From Phycisphaerae bacterium (GTDB lineage: Bacteria; Planctomycetota; Phycisphaerae; Phycisphaerales; SM1A02): a stretch of 64,000 nt of DNA. The number at the start of each line of letters is the position of its first letter. Positions within the stretch are counted from its first letter, which is position 1. Below, in pieces: positions 1 to 7,091 of this stretch. Position numbers and translations under genes: made by a program. Location of the stretch: the NCBI GenBank assembly GCA_002709295.1, contig PAQL01000008.1, positions 49,733 to 113,732 on the forward strand, given 5' to 3'. The notes below the pieces were generated by a model. That model was given only the letters and a program-made list of their open reading frames with translations. It was not told the origin of the DNA and ran no database searches.

Positions 1-1500
1 CTCCGGGTGATCCGCGTGGTCGCTCCGGATCATCCGATCGAGATCGTGCTCCCGGACCGCTACGAGACCGGCTACGGACTCTCCGCGCAGGGGTTGTTGG
101 CGATGCGGGAGGAGGGGGTGGATCTGGTGATCGCGGTCGACTGCGGCATCACCGCCCATGAGGCGATCGAGGCGGGGAATCAGGTCGGTCTCGAGACGAT
201 GGTGCTCGATCATCACACCATTCCACGACACGAGGACGACTCCTTCGATCTGCCTCCGGCCTCGGTCGTGGTGCATCCTCATCTGCCGCTCACCCCGGAC
301 GGCCCCGAGCCGGATCGGGAGGCGTGCGGAGCCGCGATCGCCTTCAAGGTCTCCTGGGCCCTGATCGCCACTCGTTTCGGAATGGTGAAAGATTCACCCG
401 AAGTCGTGAAGCGCGAATGGAGAGAGGCCGTGATCCTCGCCGGACTCGGCACGATCGCGGACGTCATGCCGCTGGTGGGGGAGAACAGGGTTCTGGCGGC
501 GCTCGCCCTACAGCGTCTCGGCACCACCGGATTGCCCGGCCTGCAGGCATTGCTCGAGATCTGCGGCCATGAGCCCGATGCGGGCACCGTCCACGAGGAG
601 ACGGTGCAGTTCCAGCTCGCGCCGCGGGTCAATGCCCTTGGACGACTGGGTTCGGCGATGCCGGCGGTCGAGCTGCTGTGCGAGGCCGATCCGGCTCGGG
701 CAAAGGTGCTTGCGACCGCGATCGATGCCGCGAATGAAAGTCGACGCGAGGAGGAACGCCGCATCGTGGCCGAGGCTGCGGAGCGGGTGGAGTCCGAAGG
801 TCATTCGGCACCGGATCACCCGGTGATCGTGCTGGCGGATCCCGGCTGGCGTCGGGGGCTGGTGGGGCCGGCATGCGCCCGGCTCGCGGAGCGATACGGT
901 CGACCGGTGCTGCTGATGGAGGCGGGCGAGGACGGCATGGCCCGCGGGTCCGCTCGATCGATCCCCGACTACTCGATCCACGACGGACTGCTCGCCGTCG
1001 AGCATCTGCTCGAGCGTTTCGGCGGCCACGCCGCCGCGGCGGGGTTCACCCTGCAGTCGGACCGCGTCGACGATCTCCGGCAGGCCCTCGTCGAGCATGC
1101 CCGTTCGACGATGAGCACCGAGCGGGAACTGGTCTCCACGGTGGACATCGACATCGAGGCGGAGGTCGACGAACTGGTCGAGGTGAAGAACCTGCGCAAG
1201 CTTCGTCTGCTCGCCCCCTTCGGACAGGGGCATCCCCGGCCGGTGGTGTTGATCAGCGGAGTCCGGCCGATCGAGATCCGCTGGGTCGGGGGGAACAAGG
1301 ACACCCTGCAGCTGCAGATGGCCGGACCGGGGCGACGGATCCTCAAGGCGGTCTGGTTCCGCGTGGGGGATCATCGTGCCGAGATCGAGCAGGCCCTGGG
1401 GGCGGGGCCGGTCGACCTGGTGGGCAGCCCCGACATCGATCGATGGCGGGGTCGCGAACAGCCGAAACTGATGATCCAGGATCTCCGTGCCAGCGGCTGA
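1..1500 (+). CDS. recJ: Single-stranded-DNA-specific exonuclease RecJ, 5' end cut by the window edge
   Basis: RecJ is a 5'-3' single-strand DNA exonuclease used in recombinational and mismatch repair. The frame is open through base 1, so the gene begins upstream and the first DHH-family metal motif is missing. What remains shows a VDCG motif, a DHH triplet (about bases 205-213) and an RVNALGR segment (about 625-645). It also has the glycine-rich FGGH motif of the DHHA1 domain (about 1018-1030) and a C-terminal OB-like region ending in a PKLMIQDLR-type tail, as in RecJ. About 497 residues are visible of a usual 560-600. The downstream gene is convergent. The family assignment is firm; only the true start is unknown. 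Confidence 0.93.
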   Translation, partial: LRVIRVVAPDHPIEIVLPDRYETGYGLSAQGLLAMREEGVDLVIAVDCGITAHEAIEAGNQVGLETMVLDHHTIPRHEDDSFDLPPASVVVHPHLPLTPDGPEPDREACGAAIAFKVSWALIATRFGMVKDSPEVVKREWREAVILAGLGTIADVMPLVGENRVLAALALQRLGTTGLPGLQALLEICGHEPDAGTVHEETVQFQLAPRVNALGRLGSAMPAVELLCEADPARAKVLATAIDAANESRREEERRIVAEAAERVESEGHSAPDHPVIVLADPGWRRGLVGPACARLAERYGRPVLLMEAGEDGMARGSARSIPDYSIHDGLLAVEHLLERFGGHAAAAGFTLQSDRVDDLRQALVEHARSTMSTERELVSTVDIDIEAEVDELVEVKNLRKLRLLAPFGQGHPRPVVLISGVRPIEIRWVGGNKDTLQLQMAGPGRRILKAVWFRVGDHRAEIEQALGAGPVDLVGSPDIDRWRGREQPKLMIQDLRASG

Positions 1501-1536
1501 TGCTGCCTCGCGAACGGGGAGTCCGGCGGGCCGGCA

Positions 1537-2958
1537 TCAGAGGATGAGATCCTCGCCGGCGTTCATCTGGGGGAGGCTTCGACCGTCCAGATCCCGGGCC
1601 TCCAGAGCGGTGGCGGCGGCGATCTCGATCCGTCCCTCCACCACGCCTTCGCTCGAACGTGGAATCTCCACCCCTGCACGCTCCAGCCAGCGGGCGGCGC
1701 GTTCGGTCTGCAGCCCGCTGCTGCTCACTGCGCTGTCCGTGCCCTCGGCGTTCTTGATCGGGGCGAATTCCTCGACGCGATCGGTCTCCTGAACCAGTCC
1801 CGCCTCGGCGAAGTGGAGCGCGTCGAAGACGAACATCTCGAACTTCGTCGCGTTGGGCTCGGTCGGGGCGATGCTCTCTCCGGTGGCGGGGTTCCAGTAC
1901 GGGACCTTCTTCCTCGCCCGGTGGAAGGGCAGACCGGCCTCGGTGGACCCGTTGGTGAGTCGATCGATGAAGTCCACGCCGAGAACGTGGATCGCGATCG
2001 AGCCCGCATTGAAGCGAAGACGACCATCGGCATCGGTCGCTTCGGCGAGATCCGCGGGGAGGTCGCTGTACTCGATGACCTCGGTGCGCCCGTCGATCCG
2101 GCAGAAGACCCCGACCTTCTCCGCGGCGTTCGCCTTGGGGACCATCTTGCTGGACATCTCGGCGCTGGAGTCGGGGTGCCCGACGTGGAGGCCGAGGAAC
2201 ACCGGATCGATGGTCCGCACGGTGGGATTGTCGACCTGGAAGTAGGAGAGGTGCCTGACGCCGCGACTCCGGGCGTGTCCGAGGGCGCCGCTTCGCTGCA
2301 GGGCCCGGAGCGAACCACCGTGGCCGTCGGGATTGACCGCGAGGACCCCCGGCGCAGCGAGCATCATCCGACCGTCGTCGTCGATCGCGGGCATGACTCC
2401 CTGCGGGAACATCAGGATGGAGTCGGGGTCTCGCCCGAACCAGTTGTTGTCGAGAAAGAAGGACCGGGTGTCCGCGTCGTTCAGCGGACTGGTCATGAGG
2501 TACCAGGGCGTGACCGTTCCGTATCGGGCGTCGATCGCGGAGAGCTGTTCGGCGAAGACCCTGAACAGCGGCTTGCCGGTGATCGGAGTCGCGGGGTAGG
2601 TCCCCTTGGGACCGTTCCAGCCGAGTCGGGTGCCCTGGCCCCCGGCGACGGTGAAGGCGGCGACGCCACCCTCCCGGATCAGAGCCTCGCCGGCCTGCCG
2701 GAAATCCTCCTCGCCCTCGGGATCTCTTGCGACCACGTGGGCCGGTTCGATCCTCCGATCGTCACCGGAGTCCGCCGGACCGGTAGTGGCGATGAGGGTC
2801 GCGATCTCATCGAGGTCGATCGATTCGACCTGGCTCACGAAGCCCTCCACCATCACGTCATCGCTTCGATCGAGGCCTTCCAGCAGCTGGGACTGGCGAT
2901 GGGCGTCGAGTGCCGCGGTGACGGCATCGAGACGAGCGGAGAGCGACTCGTTCTTCAT
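1537..2958 (-). CDS. UDPGP-family nucleotidyltransferase (UDP-N-acetylglucosamine pyrophosphorylase-like)
   Basis: A 473-residue member of the UAP1/UDP-sugar pyrophosphorylase family, which joins UTP to a sugar 1-phosphate to make a UDP-sugar for envelope synthesis. The nucleotide-binding loop AGGQGTRLG followed by GPKG lies at residues 105-119. Further on are a MFPQGVMPA segment, an NPDGHGG motif and a YFQVDNP motif, which are the hallmarks of the eukaryote-type UAP1 fold rather than bacterial GlmU. The ATG is preceded by a strong Shine-Dalgarno sequence (GGAGGATCC directly before ATG). The exact sugar (GlcNAc, GalNAc or Glc) cannot be read from the sequence. A phosphohexomutase gene lies 2.2 kb away and could supply the sugar 1-phosphate. 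Confidence 0.85.
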   Translation of the reverse strand: MKNESLSARLDAVTAALDAHRQSQLLEGLDRSDDVMVEGFVSQVESIDLDEIATLIATTGPADSGDDRRIEPAHVVARDPEGEEDFRQAGEALIREGGVAAFTVAGGQGTRLGWNGPKGTYPATPITGKPLFRVFAEQLSAIDARYGTVTPWYLMTSPLNDADTRSFFLDNNWFGRDPDSILMFPQGVMPAIDDDGRMMLAAPGVLAVNPDGHGGSLRALQRSGALGHARSRGVRHLSYFQVDNPTVRTIDPVFLGLHVGHPDSSAEMSSKMVPKANAAEKVGVFCRIDGRTEVIEYSDLPADLAEATDADGRLRFNAGSIAIHVLGVDFIDRLTNGSTEAGLPFHRARKKVPYWNPATGESIAPTEPNATKFEMFVFDALHFAEAGLVQETDRVEEFAPIKNAEGTDSAVSSSGLQTERAARWLERAGVEIPRSSEGVVEGRIEIAAATALEARDLDGRSLPQMNAGEDLIL

Positions 2959-2994
2959 GGATCCTCCGAGGGTTTTCCGGGTGTGCCCTGGGGT

Positions 2995-3687
2995 TCAGGT
3001 CGAGACATCGGGGTTCTGCGGTTCGGTCCAGCCGTCGGGATCATGGCGGACGATCTTCCCCGTCTCGAGGTAGATCACCTGCTCGCAGATGTTGGTGCAA
3101 TGGTCCGCGATCCGTTCCATCGACTTGGTCACTGCAAGCACGCGGAAGGCTCCGTCCACCGCGAGGTCGCCGCCGGCGACCCGATCCTGGGTGTGACGAA
3201 GGATCTCGTGCGTGAACTCGGTCACGGTGTCGTCGAAGGCGAGCACCCGGCGGGCGAGACCCGCATCCCGATCGGCGAGGGCCTTGTTCGCGTCTCGCAG
3301 CATTCCGAGGATGCTGTTGGCCATCACCCGGAAGGTGTCGGGGAGATTCGAACCCTGACGCCTGGGATCAAGGGTGGTCTCGGCGATCGAATCGGCGTTG
3401 TCCCCGATCCGCTCGTACTCGTTGTTGATCTTCACGATGGTGAGGACCGACCGGATCGCGTACTCGTCGGTCTGGCCCATGCCCAGGAGGGGGATCGAAC
3501 GTCGTTCGATCTCCACATCGACCCGATCGACCTCGGCCTCCATGGCCGCGGCCTCCCGGGCGAGTTCCGGATCGTGGTCGAAATAGGCGTCCACGGCCTT
3601 GGTGGCCTGTTCGAGGACACGCCGTCCCTGGCCCACGATGTCCTCGTGGAGCTGGCCGAGGCGGATCTTGAAGTCGGAGTCGTTCAC
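2995..3687 (-). CDS. phoU: Phosphate-specific transport accessory protein PhoU
   Basis: PhoU is a cytoplasmic, all-helical regulator of phosphate uptake (Pst transporter) and of the PhoR sensor. This 230-residue protein has the two three-helix PhoU repeats. Signature segments are NNEYERIGDNADSIAE in the first and KSMERIADHCTNICEQVIY near the C-terminus. The chosen start is a GTG at 3687, which gives the usual length. The longer open frame would run into the divergent pdxJ gene. A -10-like TATACT lies upstream at 3726-3731. No pst or phoB/phoR genes are in the window, but polyphosphate kinase is 3.4 kb away, so phosphate handling is locally represented. Confidence 0.92.
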   Translation of the reverse strand: MNDSDFKIRLGQLHEDIVGQGRRVLEQATKAVDAYFDHDPELAREAAAMEAEVDRVDVEIERRSIPLLGMGQTDEYAIRSVLTIVKINNEYERIGDNADSIAETTLDPRRQGSNLPDTFRVMANSILGMLRDANKALADRDAGLARRVLAFDDTVTEFTHEILRHTQDRVAGGDLAVDGAFRVLAVTKSMERIADHCTNICEQVIYLETGKIVRHDPDGWTEPQNPDVST

Positions 3688-3725
3688 GCGCAGACGGTCT
3701 CGGCGGGAGGGCGACGGACGAGGGA

Positions 3726-3731
3726 AGTATA
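3726..3731 (-). promoter_or_regulatory. Possible -10 element for phoU
   Basis: Read on the minus strand this is TATACT, five of six matches to the sigma-70 -10 consensus, 39 bases before the phoU GTG. No -35 consensus is visible at the expected spacing. That position is occupied by a C-rich (plus-strand G-rich) tract. Confidence 0.35.
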
Positions 3732-3737
3732 CGACCC

Positions 3738-3760
3738 GGAGGGGGGGGGAGAGGGGGGGA
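3738..3760. repeat. Poly-G tracts (G9 and G7) between divergent phoU and pdxJ
   Basis: The plus strand carries a run of nine G and a run of seven G separated by AGA. It sits in the 118-base gap between two divergent genes, where the phoU -35 region would be. Such homopolymer runs can slip in replication or fold into quadruplex structures; neither is shown here. Confidence 0.6.
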
Positions 3761-3796
3761 TCTGCCGGAATCGAACGGTGGAAGGCCGGGACCGTG

Positions 3797-3802
3797 TAGC
3801 AT
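3797..3802 (+). promoter_or_regulatory. Possible -10 element immediately before pdxJ (leaderless-type)
   Basis: TAGCAT ends 6 bases before the pdxJ ATG at 3809, which would place the transcript start on or near the start codon. No -35 element is evident. The same arrangement is seen before the queD-like gene. Confidence 0.3.
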
Positions 3803-3805
3803 CGG

Positions 3806-4570
3806 GTGATGATCGAACTTGGCGTGAACATCGACCACGTCGCCACCGTGCGGCAGGCCCGCCGGACCTGGGAGCCGGACCCGGTCTGGGCCGCCGTCGA
3901 GGCGCACCTCGGAGGAGCCGACGGGATCACCGTCCACCTCCGCGAGGATCGTCGTCACATCCAGGACGAGGACCTCAGGCGGCTCAAGGAGCTCGTCCAG
4001 ATCAAGCTGAACCTCGAGATGGCCGCGACCGACGAGATGGTCGGGATCGCCACCGCGATCCGGCCTCAGGTGGTGATGCTGGTCCCTGAGGGACGGCAGG
4101 AGGTCACCACGGAGGGTGGACTGGACGTGGTCGGCTCCATGGACCGTCTCCGAGGGGTGGTGGGACGGCTGGCCGAGCAGGGGATTCCGGTCTCCGCCTT
4201 CATCGATCCCGATCCCCGGCAGGTCGAGGCCGCGGCGGCCTGCGGCTTCGCGGTCTGCGAGGTCCACACCGGGCCCTACGCCCACGCCTTTCACGAGCAC
4301 GGTCGGGATGCCGATGCACCCGCGGTCCGGGAGGCCCTTCGGGAGGTCGAGGCGGCGGGTCGGGCGATCGTCGCCGCTGGCATGCGTTTCAACGCCGGCC
4401 ATGCCCTGAACTACTTCAATGTCCAGCCCGTGGCGGCCCTTCCGGACATCCGGGAGCTCCACATCGGGCATGCCGTCGTGAGTCGGGCGGTCTTCATCGG
4501 TCTTCGGGAGGCGGTCCGCGAGATGAAGCGGCTTCTTCGCGAGGCCGCAGCGCCGGGAGACGATCGATGA
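3806..4570 (+). CDS. pdxJ: Pyridoxine 5'-phosphate synthase PdxJ
   Basis: PdxJ condenses 3-amino-2-oxopropyl phosphate with 1-deoxyxylulose 5-phosphate to make pyridoxine 5'-phosphate, the last ring-forming step of DXP-dependent vitamin B6 synthesis. The protein begins with the family signature (M)[17 protein letters not shown]. It continues with [23 protein letters not shown], a CEVHTGPYA segment and a C-terminal [14 protein letters not shown] phosphate-binding region. The length of about 254 residues is normal for the family. Either the GTG at 3806 or the ATG at 3809 could be the start. The 3' end overlaps the next gene by four bases (ATGA), so the two are probably translated together. No shine-dalgarno is obvious. 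Confidence 0.96.
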   Translation: MMIELGVNIDHVATVRQARRTWEPDPVWAAVEAHLGGADGITVHLREDRRHIQDEDLRRLKELVQIKLNLEMAATDEMVGIATAIRPQVVMLVPEGRQEVTTEGGLDVVGSMDRLRGVVGRLAEQGIPVSAFIDPDPRQVEAAAACGFAVCEVHTGPYAHAFHEHGRDADAPAVREALREVEAAGRAIVAAGMRFNAGHALNYFNVQPVAALPDIRELHIGHAVVSRAVFIGLREAVREMKRLLREAAAPGDDR

Positions 4571-5121
4571 GTGGTCTGCATGATCAACGCTACGAACCCA
4601 CGAATCTTCCCTATCGGATGGCGGTGCTCTGCTATCTGTGGACGGAGGACGACCGTCTCCTGATGCTGCATCGCTGCAGGGAGCCCAATCCGGGTCGCTT
4701 CTCGCCGATCGGCGGCAAGATGGAGATCTCCGAGGGCGAGACGCCTCACGAGTGCGCGCGTCGGGAGATCATGGAGGAGGCGGGCATCGAGATTCCCGAG
4801 AAGGACATCCGCATGACCGCTCTGGTGGCCGAGAAGGCCTACCAGTTCCAGATGCACTGGATGTTGTTCTGCTTCGAGGTCACCCGGAGGATCGATCCCG
4901 ACGAGCTGCCTCGCACCGAGTTCGAGGAGGGCACCCTCGAGTGGATTCCGGTCGAGGAGGTCGAGCATCGGAATCTTCCCGAAACCGATCAGAAGGTCCT
5001 CTGGCCGCTGATCAAGCCCCGCCGCCACCAGCCGGGCTTCCTCATGGTCGAGATCGACTGTGGTGGTGACGAACTGGCCTGGAAGATCGTCGAGGACACC
5101 ACCGTGCCGGTGGGAGGCTGA
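4567..5121 (+). CDS. Nudix hydrolase
   Basis: A 184-residue Nudix hydrolase, a family that cleaves nucleoside diphosphates linked to another moiety. The Nudix box runs from about residue 50: GGK, then E-x-E-x7 to the REIMEEAGI helix, matching GX5EX7REUXEEXGU. The N-terminus resembles 8-oxo-dGTP/MutT-type members (beta strand, then [11 protein letters not shown]). Its start codon overlaps the pdxJ stop, so it is the second gene of a two-gene unit. It ends 3 bases before the stop of the convergent phosphohexomutase gene. The substrate cannot be assigned from sequence. Confidence 0.88.
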   Translation: MSGLHDQRYEPTNLPYRMAVLCYLWTEDDRLLMLHRCREPNPGRFSPIGGKMEISEGETPHECARREIMEEAGIEIPEKDIRMTALVAEKAYQFQMHWMLFCFEVTRRIDPDELPRTEFEEGTLEWIPVEEVEHRNLPETDQKVLWPLIKPRRHQPGFLMVEIDCGGDELAWKIVEDTTVPVGG

Positions 5122-5124
5122 GCT

Positions 5125-6525
5125 TCAGCCGATCCCGGCGGCGGCCGCGGCCTCTCCGGCGATCGCCTCGACCGATGCCTCGTCGGGGGCCTCCGCGATC
5201 AGACGCATGATCGGTTCGGTGTTGCTGGGACGCACGTGGACCCAGCGGTCTCCGATGTCCACCCGGACTCCGTCGGCATCGTTGACGGTGCCGTCGGGCC
5301 AGTGGGTGCGGACGCGTTCGAGGATGCCGTCGACGGCCTCGCGGCCTCCGATCGCGGTCAGATCCCACTTCCGCTTGATCATCGAGTAGCGGGGGAGGTC
5401 GTCGACGATGGCGGACAGCGGTCGCTTCCCGGGGTCGGTGGCCAGCAGTTCGAGCACGAGGGCCATCGCGGAGAGGGAGTCCCGGATGAAGCAGACCTCG
5501 GGAACGATCACTCCTCCGTTGCCCTCGCCGCCGATGGCTCCACCGCTGGAACGGATGCCCTGGACGACGTTGGCCTCTCCGACCGCGGTCCGAACCACCT
5601 CGGCTCCGTCGAAGCCGGCGCAGACGTCGTCGATCATGCGGCTGGTGGAGAGGTTCGCGGCGATCGGTCCGCCGCCGCGTCGCTGCAGCATGCGCAGTCC
5701 GGCGAGGACGAGGGGGTATTCCTCGCCGATGTAGCGGCCGTTCTCGTCGATGATCGCCAGCCGATCCGCGTCGGGATCCTGGGCGAAGCCGATGACCGCG
5801 GCCTCGTCCTCGCGGGTGGCACCGGCGAGCTCCCGAAGATTCGCCTCGGTGGGCTCGGGGACGTGGGGGAAGATGCCGGTCGGCTCTCCGTGAATATGGT
5901 TCACCGAGCATCCCATGCTCTCGAGGAGCATCCGCCCCGATCGACATCCGGAAGCCGCCACCGAGTCCAGCACCACGTGGAATCCACGCGCGGCGATCGT
6001 CTCACGCTCGACGAGGCCGGCGGCCCGGGCCACGTGAATCTCGTCGGCGTCGGTTCGATGGGAGACCGTCCCGCACGCGGCGCCCTCCACCCAGTCGACC
6101 CGGTTCTCCCGGAACCGGGAGATGATCCGGTCCGCGATGGGACCGGGGGGGGCGAGTCCGTCGGAGTCCAGGCACTTGACGCCGTTCCATTCGATGGGAT
6201 TGTGGCTGGCGGTCACGTTGATCCCGCCGTCACACTCGAGTTCTCCGATCATCACGCCGACCGTGGGAGTGGTGGTGATTCCGAGGGCGACGACATCGCA
6301 GCCGACGCCCGCCAGCCCGGACACCGCGGCGGCGGCGAGAGAACCACCGGATCGTCGGCCGTCGCAGCCGACCGCGAGCCGGGGAGGTCGCTCGGTCATG
6401 GTCTCCCGCAGCATCGAACCGAAGGCTCCGGCGTATCGGGCGACCGTCTCGGGCGTCATCGAGGCACCGACGATTCCCCGGGCGCCGGAGATCGAAAGCA
6501 TGAGTGGGGCATCGGACTGGGGCAC
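5125..6525 (-). CDS. glmM: Phosphohexomutase (phosphoglucosamine mutase / phosphomannomutase family)
   Basis: Alpha-D-phosphohexomutase of 466 residues, interconverting hexose 6-phosphates and 1-phosphates. The catalytic phosphoserine motif VTASHNP is at residues 104-110 (Ser107). The N-terminal SGARGIVG, the metal-binding DPDADRLA and the C-terminal phosphate-binding PSNTEPIMR loop are all present. GlmM (glucosamine 6-P to 1-P, feeding UDP-GlcNAc) is the most likely role because the nearby UAP1-type enzyme needs a sugar 1-phosphate, but phosphomannomutase activity cannot be excluded. The gene is convergent with the Nudix gene and divergent from the QueD-like gene. Confidence 0.82.
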   Translation of the reverse strand: MPQSDAPLMLSISGARGIVGASMTPETVARYAGAFGSMLRETMTERPPRLAVGCDGRRSGGSLAAAAVSGLAGVGCDVVALGITTTPTVGVMIGELECDGGINVTASHNPIEWNGVKCLDSDGLAPPGPIADRIISRFRENRVDWVEGAACGTVSHRTDADEIHVARAAGLVERETIAARGFHVVLDSVAASGCRSGRMLLESMGCSVNHIHGEPTGIFPHVPEPTEANLRELAGATREDEAAVIGFAQDPDADRLAIIDENGRYIGEEYPLVLAGLRMLQRRGGGPIAANLSTSRMIDDVCAGFDGAEVVRTAVGEANVVQGIRSSGGAIGGEGNGGVIVPEVCFIRDSLSAMALVLELLATDPGKRPLSAIVDDLPRYSMIKRKWDLTAIGGREAVDGILERVRTHWPDGTVNDADGVRVDIGDRWVHVRPSNTEPIMRLIAEAPDEASVEAIAGEAAAAAGIG

Positions 6526-6595
6526 GGTCGTCCTTCCGGATCACATCGAGGAGAGTCTGAAGTATCGAGAATCGGTCGCATCCCGCCAGGCTCGC

Positions 6596-6601
6596 TAGTA
6601 T
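6596..6601 (+). promoter_or_regulatory. Possible -10 element before the QueD-like gene
   Basis: TAGTAT ends 7 bases before the ATG at 6609, with no convincing -35 hexamer. As before pdxJ, the spacing would produce a leaderless or nearly leaderless transcript. Confidence 0.3.
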
Positions 6602-6608
6602 CGCAGTC

Positions 6609-6986
6609 ATGTTCGAGATCGAAGTCAGTCACCGGTTCTCAGCAGCCCACCGGGTCTCGGTGGGAGGTGTGATGGAGGAGCTTCATGGCCACGACTGGCG
6701 GGTCACCGTCGTCCTCGCCGGGCCACGGCTGGACGATGAGGATCTCCTCCTCGACTTCCACGCCCTCGAGAGCTCGCTGAAGGCCTCCCTGGAGCCTTTC
6801 GCGGGCCGGACCATGAACGGGGTTCCACCCTTCGATCGGGTCCATCCGACCGCTGAACGGCTTGCAGAGCACGTGGGTTCGGTGCTGGAAGCGGGGGTTC
6901 CGGCGGGTGCTCGATTGGTATCGGTCTCGGTGGAGGAGGCCCCAGGCTGCATTGCCCGCTGGATTCCGGGCGATCAGGCCTCCTGA
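6609..6986 (+). CDS. 6-pyruvoyl-tetrahydropterin synthase / QueD family protein
   Basis: A 125-residue protein of the PTPS/QueD fold, whose members act on 7,8-dihydroneopterin triphosphate in queuosine, folate or biopterin routes. Zinc ligands are visible as SAAHR (residues 11-15) and HGHDW (residues 26-30). A late VSVEEAPGC segment holds the conserved acidic residue. In QueD a catalytic Cys sits four residues before HGH; here the stretch reads MEEL, so Cys is replaced and Glu residues are nearby. Some PTPS-III-type enzymes use Glu in this role, so the protein may follow that branch (folate bypass) rather than true QueD. No other queuosine gene is in the window. Confidence 0.8.
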   Translation: MFEIEVSHRFSAAHRVSVGGVMEELHGHDWRVTVVLAGPRLDDEDLLLDFHALESSLKASLEPFAGRTMNGVPPFDRVHPTAERLAEHVGSVLEAGVPAGARLVSVSVEEAPGCIARWIPGDQAS

Positions 6987-7091
6987 AGGCCGATTTCGGA
7001 CCTGCCGGGCCGGGAATACGTCAGAATGGGGGGTCTGATCCGATCTTCGCCCGTCCGTTCCTGATTCGCTCCGATTCCACCCTCTGATCCC

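Noticed and set aside
3339-3352. A tRNA T-arm-like sequence (GGTTCGAATC on the minus strand)
   Set aside because: It lies inside phoU coding sequence and no acceptor, D or anticodon arms are arranged around it.
1813-4089. A 758-codon plus-strand frame across the UAP1-type, phoU and pdxJ genes
   Set aside because: It overlaps three well-supported genes and has no family match by eye.
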